Positions 34,626-43,016 of a stretch of DNA of 56,406 bases are shown in pieces. The notes beneath the pieces were generated by a model that saw nothing but the letters and a program-made list of their open reading frames with translations, was not told the origin of the DNA and searched no databases. Numbering within the stretch: position 1 is the stretch's first letter; every line of letters starts with the position of its first letter. Source of the stretch: CALFVT01 sp964513675 (GTDB taxonomy: Bacteria; Pseudomonadota; Alphaproteobacteria; Caulobacterales; Maricaulaceae); NCBI GenBank assembly GCA_964513675.1, contig CAZEOD010000015.1, positions 1 to 56,406 on the forward strand, written 5' to 3'. A program made the translations under genes and the position numbers.

Positions 34626-35669
34626 ATGTCATGTAAAATTATGAAAATATTTTACTCAGACGCCCATCATCTTCACGCGCCTGCGCAAGAGCTACATCGA
34701 GGCCAAATGGTCAGCCCGCATGAAGGCCCGCACCGAATGGAGCTTTTGATGGGCGGGATGAAACGTGCTGGATTGACCGACTTCAGCCCGCCGAAGCCGC
34801 ATGATCTGGCGCGGCTGATGGGGGTTCACACAGCGGCTTATATTGAATTTCTACAAACCGGCTATGAGCGCTGGAGCGCAGCAGGTTACGCAGGTGATGT
34901 TCTTCCCATGAGCTATCCGCATCGCCCCCGCCGCGCGGAGCCGCCAAAAGATATTGACGGCGCGGCAGGATATTTCTGCACCTCATCGGATACAGTGATA
35001 ACGCAAACGACATGGGCCGCTGTGAAGGCGATTGCAGATTGCGCCTTATCTGCGGCAGATCACACGAGCGATAGGGGTGAGGCGAGCTTTACCCTGACCC
35101 GTCCGCCGGGCCATCATGCTGGGGCGGATTATATGGCGGGATATTGCGTGCTAAATTTTGCGGCGATTGCAGCGCAGGCCTTGCTCGATAAAGGCGCGGG
35201 CCGCGTTGCTATATTGGATGTTGATTTTCACCATGGCAATGGAACGCAAGATATTTTCTATAGGCGGGATGATGTCTTATTTGCCTCTATTCACGGAGAT
35301 CCCGATTATCAATTTCCCTATTTTTGGGGGTATAAAGACGAAATTGGCGAGGGCGCCGGTGAGGGATATAATGTGAATTATCCCTTGCCGCCCGGCACAT
35401 CATATGGGCTGTGGGCCGAAGCGCTTAAGGCGGCGTGTCTGCGGGTTCAATCCTTTGGCGCGGATGCGCTGGTTGTTTCGCTCGGTGTGGATACATTCGA
35501 GCGCGATCCCATCAGTACATTCACGCTTAAAACGCCGGATTATCGGGTCATGGGAGCCGCAATTGCGGCGCTTGGTTTGCCGAGTGTTTTCATTATGGAA
35601 GGCGGTTACGGCGTTCCAGAGATCGGCGATAATACGGCGAATATCCTGCGCGGCTTTACAGGCGGTTAA
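34626..35669 (+). CDS. Histone deacetylase family protein (acetylpolyamine amidohydrolase-like)
   Basis: This is a zinc-dependent deacetylase of the HDAC/AcuC/ApaH fold. Catalytic features are RPPGHHAGADYM (tandem His), ILDVDFHHGNGTQDIFY (zinc Asp and His), SLGVDTFERDPIS and MEGGYGV near the C-terminus. Bacterial members deacetylate polyamines or acetyl-lysine; the type is uncertain. The ATG at 34626 has an AGGG 5 bases upstream; the next ATG at 34641 (MKIFYSDAHHLH) is where homology starts and is an alternative. Its TAA overlaps the stop of the converging PhnA gene. Confidence 0.9.
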   Translation: MSCKIMKIFYSDAHHLHAPAQELHRGQMVSPHEGPHRMELLMGGMKRAGLTDFSPPKPHDLARLMGVHTAAYIEFLQTGYERWSAAGYAGDVLPMSYPHRPRRAEPPKDIDGAAGYFCTSSDTVITQTTWAAVKAIADCALSAADHTSDRGEASFTLTRPPGHHAGADYMAGYCVLNFAAIAAQALLDKGAGRVAILDVDFHHGNGTQDIFYRRDDVLFASIHGDPDYQFPYFWGYKDEIGEGAGEGYNVNYPLPPGTSYGLWAEALKAACLRVQSFGADALVVSLGVDTFERDPISTFTLKTPDYRVMGAAIAALGLPSVFIMEGGYGVPEIGDNTANILRGFTGG

Positions 35670-36199
35670 GCGGTTTTTTTCAAAAATGCCGCGACGAGGA
35701 CGATGCGCTGTCCGTTAACGCGGCCTTCGATATGCTCGGGATTATCAGTTAAGCTTATGCCTCTGACGCGCGTGCCGCGTTTAGCGGTAAAGCCTGCGCC
35801 CTTAACGGGCAGGTCTTTAATTAAGGTTACATTATCACCGGCGCATAAAAGCGCACCATTGCTATCGCGCGTCGGCGTCTGGGGCGCGCGTAATAAGCCC
35901 GCCTCGGCCCAGTCTTTAAGATGATCCTCCAGATAAAACATATCCAAAGCTTCTTGCGCCCAGCTCTGCTGTGAGAGCTGTTTTAAATAGCGGTAGGCGA
36001 TAACTTTAACAGCAGAATTTTCATGCCACATGGCGGCTGTTAAAATGCGCCAATATGTGCTGCGAGGCGGGGTTATCAGCATCTCAGATTGGCAGGACGT
36101 GCAGATCATTACGCGCCCAGTTTCACCCGCTGGGGCCGCCTCCAGCGTGATCTCTGATAGGTCAGTGCCGCTCTCGCAAAGCGGGCAGAGATCAGCCAC
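35666..36199 (-). CDS. PhnA-like zinc-ribbon protein
   Basis: The N-terminal zinc ribbon is LCPLCESG with a second CTSCQ pair; the C-terminal PhnA domain is DSNGALLCAGDNVTLIKDLPVKG and the RGTRVRGISLTDNPEHIEG stretch. Despite its name, PhnA has no established role in phosphonate use. The 177-residue form is longer than E. coli PhnA, with a helical middle segment (STYWRILTAAMWHENS). The GTG at 36199 is chosen because it starts just before the zinc ribbon and overlaps the pheT stop by 8 bases; the frame is open further upstream only inside pheT. Confidence 0.8.
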   Translation of the reverse strand: MADLCPLCESGTDLSEITLEAAPAGETGRVMICTSCQSEMLITPPRSTYWRILTAAMWHENSAVKVIAYRYLKQLSQQSWAQEALDMFYLEDHLKDWAEAGLLRAPQTPTRDSNGALLCAGDNVTLIKDLPVKGAGFTAKRGTRVRGISLTDNPEHIEGRVNGQRIVLVAAFLKKTA

Positions 36200-38582
36200 G
36201 TAATAGGCCGCCAATCTTAGCCGCGCCCGCGATAACTTTATCCATGACGGCTTCAATATCCTTATCCGTGAGCGTGGTATCTTTCGGCGTTAAGGTCACA
36301 TCAATCGCGAGAGATTTATAGCCCTCTTCAATGCCTTTGCCGCGGTAAACATCAAATAAAGTTACATCCGTAATTAAGTTTTTATCAGCTCCGCGCGCGG
36401 CTTTAATCAGATCGCCGGCGGCGGTGTCTTCGCTGACAATAAAGGCGAAATCCTTATGGACAGGCATAAGCTCTGAAAGCTGCAAGGCGGATTTGGATTT
36501 GCTGGCAATTTTCTTACGCGGCGCGGGTAGATTTTCCGGCCAGAGTTCAAAGGCGACAACGCGGCCTTCAATACCCAGCGCTTTTAAGGCGCGGGGGTGT
36601 AATTCGCCAAAATCAGCGAGGATGTTTTTGGGCCCCATTTGAAGGCGGCCAGACCGCCCCGGATGCCAATAATCCCCTGTTGGTTTTGATAGCTGTAAAT
36701 TATCGGTCTTAGCGCCCATTGCGCCTAACGCAGCAAGGGCGTCACCTTTGGCCGTCAGCGCGTCAACAACGCGCGGGCCTTTCCAGTGGCGCTCAATGTC
36801 CATACGGCGCATCCCTGCGAGGGTTAAGGCTTGCTCATTAATCGCTGTGCCGCGATATATAGGGCCAAGCTCGAACATTGCGCTAGCCGGGTAGCCCTTA
36901 TCGGCATTGCGTTGTCCCGCGAGCAATAAATGCACAAGCGCGGAGGGGCGCATCGTATCTAAATCGCTGGAAATTGGATTATCAAGGCGCATATGATCCA
37001 TGCCGCCGCCAAAGACTTTGGCGTGAGCTTGCAGACAAAATGACCATGTGATCGCTTCGGAAAGGCCGCGCCCCGCCAGGGCACGCCGCGCAAGGCGGCT
37101 ACGGTTTTGCGTCAGCGTCGCTGTCGGCTCCCGCCGTTTTGTTAGCGGCGGCAGGCTGAGGGCTTCAAGATTGTGAAATCCGTGAATACGCGCGAGGTCT
37201 TCAACGAGGTCAGCGCCCTCGGTAACGTCCCGCCGCCATGACGGCACAGTCACCGTCCAGCCCGCGCCTTTGCGAATAGAAAACCCAAGATCGGTGAGGA
37301 TTTTTTCCATCTCCTCATCAGATAAATAAAGCCCTGTTAGGCGTTCATTGAGTGAGGGCTGAAATTCAACGGCTTTCGGCGGCGCAGGAACCTCTCCGGC
37401 TATGGCCATCTCGCTGGCTTCGCCCCCGCAAATATCCAGAATTAATTGCGTTGCCATATCAAGACCGCCGATAACGAATCCCGTATCAACGCCGCGCTCA
37501 AACCGGTATTTTGCATCGCTATTAATGCCCAGCCGCTTGGCGGTTCTGCGTATGGTCAGCGGGTCGAAATAGGCGCTTTCAATAAAGACATCTATTGTCT
37601 CTTCTGTGCAGCCCGATGTGGTGCCGCCCATAATGCCGCCAAGACCCAGTATGCCGTTATCATCGGCAATCGCGCAATCTGTATCTGCGGCGACATATTC
37701 TTTATCATCCAGAGCGGTGAAGCTTTCGCCGCGGCCAAATCTTGCGCGAATAGGGCCGTTTAATTTGGCCATATCATAGACATGGAGCGGCCGCGCCCGA
37801 TCATAAGACATATAATTCGTAATATCGACCAAGGCGGAAATAGGCCGCAGCCCAATCGCCTTTAGCTTCGTTTGGAGCCAATCAGGCGAGGGGCCATTTT
37901 TTACGCCGCGCACGACACGGCCCGCAAAGACGGGGCAAGCTTGCGGCGCGTCAATCTCAATGGTTTGCGGGCAAGGGAAGCTGCCCGTGATTGGGGCAAC
38001 ATCGGGGGTTATTAATTCACCTGTACCATAAGCGGCCAAATCGCGCGCAATTCCGTTCACGCCGAGCCAATCGGGGCGGTTGGGCGTCACTTCGAAATCA
38101 ATCACAGGATCATTCATTTTCATCGCATCCGCAATCGGCATGCCGATAGGATAGTCCGATGGGTTTAATTCTAAAATCCCGTCATGGTCCTCACCCATCT
38201 CCAGCTCTTTGGTCGAGCACATCATGCCAAAGCTTTCAACGCCGCGAATTTTGCGCGGCTTTTTATCAAGGCTGAAATCCAGCCCCGGAATATAAGCGCC
38301 CAGCCCCGCATAAGCGACCGCAATTCCGGCCCGCGCATTAGGCGCGCCGCAAACGATCTGTTTTGTGCCTTCATGAGTTTCGACCGTGCAAACGGAGAGC
38401 TTATCAGCGTCAGGATGTTTCTCGGCATGGGTGACATGGGCGATCGTGAAAGCAGCGAGAGATTCAGCCGGATTTTCAACCTCCTCAACTTCGAGGCCCG
38501 CTAGCGTCATCGCCTCGCTAACTACGTTAATATCCGCATCAGTTTTAAGGTGCTCTTTGAGCCATGAGAGTGTGAATTTCAT
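36192..38582 (-). CDS. pheT: Phenylalanine--tRNA ligase beta subunit
   Basis: PheT forms the heterotetrameric synthetase with PheS. The 796-residue protein has the N-terminal tRNA-binding domain (ETHEGTKQIVCGAPNARAG), the B3/B4 editing part, the catalytic-like core (FEVTPNRPDWLGVNGIARDLAA) and the C-terminal anticodon-binding FDX-ACB domain. Its ATG overlaps the stop of the NYN gene (TAATG), which separates it from pheS, an unusual arrangement. Confidence 0.97.
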   Translation of the reverse strand: MKFTLSWLKEHLKTDADINVVSEAMTLAGLEVEEVENPAESLAAFTIAHVTHAEKHPDADKLSVCTVETHEGTKQIVCGAPNARAGIAVAYAGLGAYIPGLDFSLDKKPRKIRGVESFGMMCSTKELEMGEDHDGILELNPSDYPIGMPIADAMKMNDPVIDFEVTPNRPDWLGVNGIARDLAAYGTGELITPDVAPITGSFPCPQTIEIDAPQACPVFAGRVVRGVKNGPSPDWLQTKLKAIGLRPISALVDITNYMSYDRARPLHVYDMAKLNGPIRARFGRGESFTALDDKEYVAADTDCAIADDNGILGLGGIMGGTTSGCTEETIDVFIESAYFDPLTIRRTAKRLGINSDAKYRFERGVDTGFVIGGLDMATQLILDICGGEASEMAIAGEVPAPPKAVEFQPSLNERLTGLYLSDEEMEKILTDLGFSIRKGAGWTVTVPSWRRDVTEGADLVEDLARIHGFHNLEALSLPPLTKRREPTATLTQNRSRLARRALAGRGLSEAITWSFCLQAHAKVFGGGMDHMRLDNPISSDLDTMRPSALVHLLLAGQRNADKGYPASAMFELGPIYRGTAINEQALTLAGMRRMDIERHWKGPRVVDALTAKGDALAALGAMGAKTDNLQLSKPTGDYWHPGRSGRLQMGPKNILADFGELHPRALKALGIEGRVVAFELWPENLPAPRKKIASKSKSALQLSELMPVHKDFAFIVSEDTAAGDLIKAARGADKNLITDVTLFDVYRGKGIEEGYKSLAIDVTLTPKDTTLTDKDIEAVMDKVIAGAAKIGGLLRG

Positions 38583-39277
38583 TATGTTATCCTTGGGCCT
38601 TTTCTTCCTTTTCCTAGACCATTATGAAGTCCATCAATATGTTCAAAAAGATCATCACTGACATTACGATGCATTGGGTCTAATATAATTTGAGCGCCTT
38701 CTCTGCGGGCTAATTTTGATGCAGGCACAAAATCACTATCGCCAGTTAATAGTACAATTATGTTGGCTTGTTTCTTTAAAACGACTGACGCAATATCAAG
38801 GCCTAGTCGCATATCGACGCCCTTTTGCTTCAATCCAAATTTGAAGTGCTTATCGTCAATCTCGCTTAAGTCTATCTTAAACCTGCGAAGATCATCAGAG
38901 GCATTTTGTGTAAATGACCATTTACTTTCTAAATGAACTTTTCCCAATCTCAGAGCAACATTTGGTTCTTTCCTTAAACGCTCAAACAACCCTCGACGAA
39001 AAATAGCTTCATCGGATTTATTGAAATCAATAAATTTTTTTGAAATAGGTTTATGGGTTTGCCCCTCAAATGGCCGCGCATCATAGTAGAATACACGATA
39101 TAAAAGCGCGCGTTCATTTTTTAAATTATGAATTTTATTAATATTCTTCAAATGGCCGCTAATTGTCCAAATAATAGCCTTTACAGCGTTATCAACTGTT
39201 TTTTCAAAATCAGGCCTTACGTCAGGTAATCTTTTTAGAAAATAGCCGCCATCAATATGAATGGATATCTTAGGCAT
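38582..39277 (-). CDS. NYN domain (PIN-like) protein between pheS and pheT
   Basis: The 231-residue protein fits the NYN/LabA-like (DUF88) family, PIN-fold proteins that include RNases. Acidic residues in the expected places are Asp9 (HIDGGYF), Asp155 and Asp161 (VDMRLGLD) and Asp180/Asp182 (LTGDSDF); the C-terminal part (GAQIILDPMHRNVSDDLFEHID) is typical. Four hand-counted 60-base lines of this gene gave about 25-47% GC, against 57-67% in two lines of pheT, so it looks acquired. It overlaps pheT by TAATG, so it is coupled to it. An RNA or stress role is plausible, since relatives cut RNA, but it is not shown. Its ribosome binding site lies in a stem-loop (see 39284-39349). Confidence 0.85.
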   Translation of the reverse strand: MPKISIHIDGGYFLKRLPDVRPDFEKTVDNAVKAIIWTISGHLKNINKIHNLKNERALLYRVFYYDARPFEGQTHKPISKKFIDFNKSDEAIFRRGLFERLRKEPNVALRLGKVHLESKWSFTQNASDDLRRFKIDLSEIDDKHFKFGLKQKGVDMRLGLDIASVVLKKQANIIVLLTGDSDFVPASKLARREGAQIILDPMHRNVSDDLFEHIDGLHNGLGKGRKGPRIT

Positions 39278-39283
39278 AAATAA

Positions 39284-39349
39284 GCCCCTTGATTTCGGCT
39301 GATTTCATGATCGCAGACTTTGTCTGGAAACCAGATACTCTCAAGGGGC
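39284..39349 (-). promoter_or_regulatory. RBS-sequestering stem-loop upstream of the NYN gene
   Basis: On the minus strand the leader of the NYN gene contains GCCCCTTGA (39349-39341) and its perfect complement TCAAGGGGC (39292-39284), the latter holding the ribosome binding site AAGGGG, 7 bases before the ATG. The 9-bp stem would hide it. The loop of about 48 bases can form two competing 5-bp hairpins, UCUGG-uuu-CCAGA and CAGAC-aaa-GUCUG, which share the middle strand. This is the layout of a translational switch; the signal is unknown. Confidence 0.6.
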
Positions 39350-39364
39350 GGATACCCCACATAT

Positions 39365-39412
39365 ACGACAAAATGTCGTTATGGAAAGTTAATTTAACAA
39401 CAAATTGTTGTT
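39365..39412 (-). repeat. Two further inverted repeats in the pheS-NYN spacer
   Basis: ACGACA-aaa-TGTCGT (39365-39379) and AACAACAA-a-TTGTTGTT (39396-39412) lie between pheS and the NYN gene. They are short perfect palindromes in AT-rich DNA. A T-run follows the second on the plus strand only, so neither is a convincing terminator for pheS. Confidence 0.55.
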
Positions 39413-39430
39413 TTTTTATTGATTTCAAGC

Positions 39431-40498
39431 TCACGACAATCCACTCGCCAAATTGGCCTGTAGCAGTGGATCAAAGCCGTAATGCGAAAGCCATCTTGTA
39501 TCGCCGGCGAACATGTCGCGCAAATCGGGCATGCCGTATTTCAGCATAGCGAGGCGGTCTACGCCCATGCCAAAGGCGAATCCTTGAAATTCGTCGGGGT
39601 CAATGCCGCAATTCCGCAGCACATTGGGATGCACCATGCCGCAACCCAGAATTTCCATCCATTTTTCGCCCGAGCCAATTTTAATGGCTGCGCCGTCGCG
39701 TTCATAGCGGACATCCATTTCGGCGGAAGGCTCTGTGAACGGAAAATGATGCGGGCGGAACTGCACATCGACATCGGTTTCAAAAAAGGCCGAGACGAAA
39801 TCCATCAGGCAGCCTTTTAAGTGGCCCATATGAATATTTTTATCAATCACGAGGCCTTCGACTTGATGAAACATCGGCGTATGGGTTTGGTCACTATCAC
39901 AGCGATATGTGCGCCCCGGGGCAATAATGCGAATGGGTGGTTTTTGGTTAATCATTGTCCGAATTTGCACAGGCGAAGTATGCGTCCGCAGGACTTTTTT
40001 CTCTTCCCCCTCTGCCGCGGTCATGAAAAACGTATCATGCATGTCGCGCGCGGGGTGGCCTTTGGGAAAATTAAGCGCGGTGAAATTATGAAAGTCATCC
40101 TCGATATCTGGCCCTTCGGCAACAGCAAAGCCCATATCAGAGAAAATCACCGCCATTTCTTCCATCACTTGCTGGACGGGGTGAAGCGTACCGGCCGCGC
40201 GTCCCACAGGGAGCGACATATCCAATGTCTCGCTAGCTAGCGCGGCATCAAGCGCGGCGTTTTCTAACACGGTTTTACGCGCCTCTATAACCGCTGCAAT
40301 CTCGGTTTTAAGCCCATTTAACGCTGGCCCCATGACTTTCTTTTCATCGGGCGACATTTTACCAAGGCCGCGCATCATCAGAGATATCTCGCCTTTTTTG
40401 CCCAAAGCTGAGACGCGAATATCGTCCAGAGCGGGCAAGGCATCAGCCGCCGCGATCTGCGCCGTGAATTTATCTTTTACCGCGTTAATATCTGTCAT
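39431..40498 (-). CDS. pheS: Phenylalanine--tRNA ligase alpha subunit
   Basis: PheS carries the catalytic core of the synthetase. Class II motifs are visible: motif 1 region (HPVQQVMEEMAVIFSDMGF), motif 2 (RTYRCDSDQTHTPMFHQVEG) and motif 3 (GFAFGMGVDRLAMLKYG). At 355 residues it is normal in length. The gene is 153 bases upstream of the NYN gene, so pheS and pheT are not adjacent here. Confidence 0.97.
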   Translation of the reverse strand: MTDINAVKDKFTAQIAAADALPALDDIRVSALGKKGEISLMMRGLGKMSPDEKKVMGPALNGLKTEIAAVIEARKTVLENAALDAALASETLDMSLPVGRAAGTLHPVQQVMEEMAVIFSDMGFAVAEGPDIEDDFHNFTALNFPKGHPARDMHDTFFMTAAEGEEKKVLRTHTSPVQIRTMINQKPPIRIIAPGRTYRCDSDQTHTPMFHQVEGLVIDKNIHMGHLKGCLMDFVSAFFETDVDVQFRPHHFPFTEPSAEMDVRYERDGAAIKIGSGEKWMEILGCGMVHPNVLRNCGIDPDEFQGFAFGMGVDRLAMLKYGMPDLRDMFAGDTRWLSHYGFDPLLQANLASGLS

Positions 40499-40639
40499 GA
40501 CGAGCCTCTTGCAATATATAGGCGTCTTTTACGCTTTGGCGCGCAGGGGTCAACAGGCTTTCGCCATCTATGGCTTTGACGCCGCTGGTTTTCCGCCTAT
40601 ATAAGAGGGATAATATTCGGGGTTGAAAAAGGAGTATAT

Positions 40640-42856
40640 ATGCGTGTGTCTCATTATCTTTTATCGGGCGTGGCGGCTTTGGCTTTAATCGCCTGTTCGG
40701 GCGCTGAAACAGCGGCGGATAAGGCGGTTGATAAGGCCGCCGACGCGGCTTTAAAAGCAGGGCAAGCGGTAGAATTAGCCGTCCCTGAAGGCTTTGAAAC
40801 CCTACCAAGCAATCCGTTATTGGCTGAATTTACAGGGCCTTATGGGGGCACTCCCGCTTTTGACGCGATGACACTGGATGACGTTAAGCCCGCGATTGAA
40901 TGGGGCATGGCGAAAAACTTGGCCGAAATTGACCTGATTGCTAATAATCCCGCAGCGCCGACATTTGGGAATACGATCTTAGCGCTCGAAAAATCCGGCG
41001 AAGATCTGAGCCGTGCTTTTACCTATTGGCGTATTTGGAGTGCAAATTTATCATCACCTGAGTTTCGGGCAATTCAGCGCGAAATGTCGCCTAAATTATC
41101 AGATTTCAGCTCTAAAATAACGCAGAATACCAAGCTGTTTGAGCGCGTCAAAGCGGTTTTTGATAGCCCCCAAAAAGCAAATATGCGTCCCGATCAACAG
41201 CGCCTCATCCAAATTACTTATGACGGGTTCGCCCGTAATGGCGCGACGTTAAATGATGCAGATAAAAGCCGCTATGCCGCAATTAATAAACGCCTCGCCG
41301 AGCTGCACACGACATTTGGCAATAATGTCCTCGCGGATGAAGAGGGCTATGTCACCTATTTAAGTAAAGATCAGCTCACGGGATTATCAGATAGCTTCAT
41401 CAAAGCTATGGCCAAAGCGGCAGAAGACCGCGGCAAGCCGGGGCAATATGCGATCACAAATACACGCAGCTCTATGTCGCCTTTTCTGACCTATTCGCAA
41501 GAGCGAGACCTTCGCAAAACGGTCTGGGAGACCTATTATTCGCGCGGCGATAATGGCGATGAACATGATAATAATGCGGTGATTTCTGAGATAGTCAAAC
41601 TGCGTGATGAGCGCGTCGGCCTTTTGGGCTATGATAATTACGCGCAGTGGCGTCTTGAAAACCGTATGGCCCGAACGCCGGAGCGGGCTTTGGAGCTAAT
41701 GGAAGCCGTATGGCCAGCCGCGCTTGCGCGTGTTGACGAAGAAGTCGCGGACATGCAGGCGATTGCCGATGCCGACGGGGCAGATATTAAAATCGCGCCG
41801 TGGGATTACCGGTTTTACGCAGAGAAAGTCCGGAAAGCGAAATATGACCTCGATAGTGACGAGGTGAAACAATATCTTCAGCTCGAAAAACTCACGGAAG
41901 CTATGTTTTACGTTGCGGGTGAGCTGTTTAATTTCGAATTTACGCCTGTCCCCGAAGGATCAGTTCCCGTCTTCCATGAAGACGTCAGCGTTTATGAGGT
42001 AACAGATAAAACCAGCGGCGATCATGTTGGGCTGTGGTATTTAGATCCCTTTGCGCGGCCCGGAAAACGCTCTGGCGCTTGGGCGACAAGCTACCGCGCG
42101 CATACGACTTATGACGGTCAAACGCGGCCTTTATCGGCAAATAATTCCAACTTCATCAAGCCTGCTGCGGGTGAGGCGACCTTAGTGTCTTGGAGTGATG
42201 CCACAACATTTTTCCATGAATTTGGCCATGGGCTTCATACGCTATCGTCAAATGTTGCCTATCCGACACTTAACGGCGGCGTCAGAGATTATACCGAGTT
42301 TCAAAGTCAGCTTTTAGAGCGCTGGTTGTCAACCGATGCAGTGGTCGATAAATATCTGCGCCATGCGGAGACGGGGGAGCCCATGCCGAGCGAGCTTCGC
42401 CAAAAAATCAAAAATGCAGCGACGTTTAATCAAGGCTTTGCAACAACGGAATATCTCGCCTCCGCATTGGTGGATATGTATTATCATACCGCAGAAAATG
42501 TGGATGCGATTGACCCTGATAAATTCGAGCGCGAAACCCTCGCGAAACTCAACATGCCGGATACGATTGTAATGCGTCATCGCAGTCCGCATTTCGGACA
42601 TATCTTCTCCGGCGAGGGCTATAGCGCAGGCTATTACGGCTATATGTGGGCGGATGTGCTGACGTCTGATGCGTCTGAAGCCTTCACCGAAGCGCCGGGC
42701 GGTTTTTATGATAAAGATGTCGCAGCTAAACTTGTAGAGCATTTATTCGCGCCGCGTAATTCCGTCGATCCGGCAGAAGCTTACCGCGCTTTTCGTGGAC
42801 GGGATGCCAAAATCGGGGCCTTAATGCGCGACCGCGGCTTTCCTGTGCCGGAGTAA
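40640..42856 (+). CDS. M3 family metallopeptidase (oligopeptidase, Dcp-like), lipoprotein
   Basis: This 738-residue zinc peptidase begins with a lipoprotein signal, lipobox LIAC (Cys near residue 20), and a short Ala/Lys/Asp-rich linker. The catalytic site is FFHEFGHGLH with the third ligand in the downstream helix. The rest has the all-helical M3 clamp pattern (RLIQITYDGFARNG, NRMARTPERALELMEAVW). It resembles dipeptidyl carboxypeptidase and oligopeptidase A. It is likely periplasmic or membrane-tethered and used for peptide breakdown. A strong AAGGAG precedes the ATG, and a rho-independent terminator follows. Confidence 0.93.
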   Translation: MRVSHYLLSGVAALALIACSGAETAADKAVDKAADAALKAGQAVELAVPEGFETLPSNPLLAEFTGPYGGTPAFDAMTLDDVKPAIEWGMAKNLAEIDLIANNPAAPTFGNTILALEKSGEDLSRAFTYWRIWSANLSSPEFRAIQREMSPKLSDFSSKITQNTKLFERVKAVFDSPQKANMRPDQQRLIQITYDGFARNGATLNDADKSRYAAINKRLAELHTTFGNNVLADEEGYVTYLSKDQLTGLSDSFIKAMAKAAEDRGKPGQYAITNTRSSMSPFLTYSQERDLRKTVWETYYSRGDNGDEHDNNAVISEIVKLRDERVGLLGYDNYAQWRLENRMARTPERALELMEAVWPAALARVDEEVADMQAIADADGADIKIAPWDYRFYAEKVRKAKYDLDSDEVKQYLQLEKLTEAMFYVAGELFNFEFTPVPEGSVPVFHEDVSVYEVTDKTSGDHVGLWYLDPFARPGKRSGAWATSYRAHTTYDGQTRPLSANNSNFIKPAAGEATLVSWSDATTFFHEFGHGLHTLSSNVAYPTLNGGVRDYTEFQSQLLERWLSTDAVVDKYLRHAETGEPMPSELRQKIKNAATFNQGFATTEYLASALVDMYYHTAENVDAIDPDKFERETLAKLNMPDTIVMRHRSPHFGHIFSGEGYSAGYYGYMWADVLTSDASEAFTEAPGGFYDKDVAAKLVEHLFAPRNSVDPAEAYRAFRGRDAKIGALMRDRGFPVPE

Positions 42857-42884
42857 GTGGGCTGTAAATTACAAAGTTCTGATG

Positions 42885-42912
42885 AAGGCGCCTTTGACGG
42901 CGCCTTTTTTTT
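42885..42912 (+). terminator. Rho-independent terminator after the M3 peptidase
   Basis: AAGGCGCC, loop TTTGAC, GGCGCC and eight T (42905-42912) form a textbook intrinsic terminator 29 bases after the stop codon. Confidence 0.92.
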
Positions 42913-43016
42913 GTCAGTTTGTCGCGAAAAAGTCATTGCGCGTTAGTGTTTTTTTTATGATTACAGATGTCTAAATGCTGTAAAGATAAAGATGTAATAT
43001 TGCAGGATATACTCCT

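Noticed and set aside
39396..39420. AACAACAA/TTGTTGTT palindrome plus T-run as a terminator of pheS
   Set aside because: The T-run follows the palindrome only on the plus strand, whereas pheS is transcribed from the minus strand.
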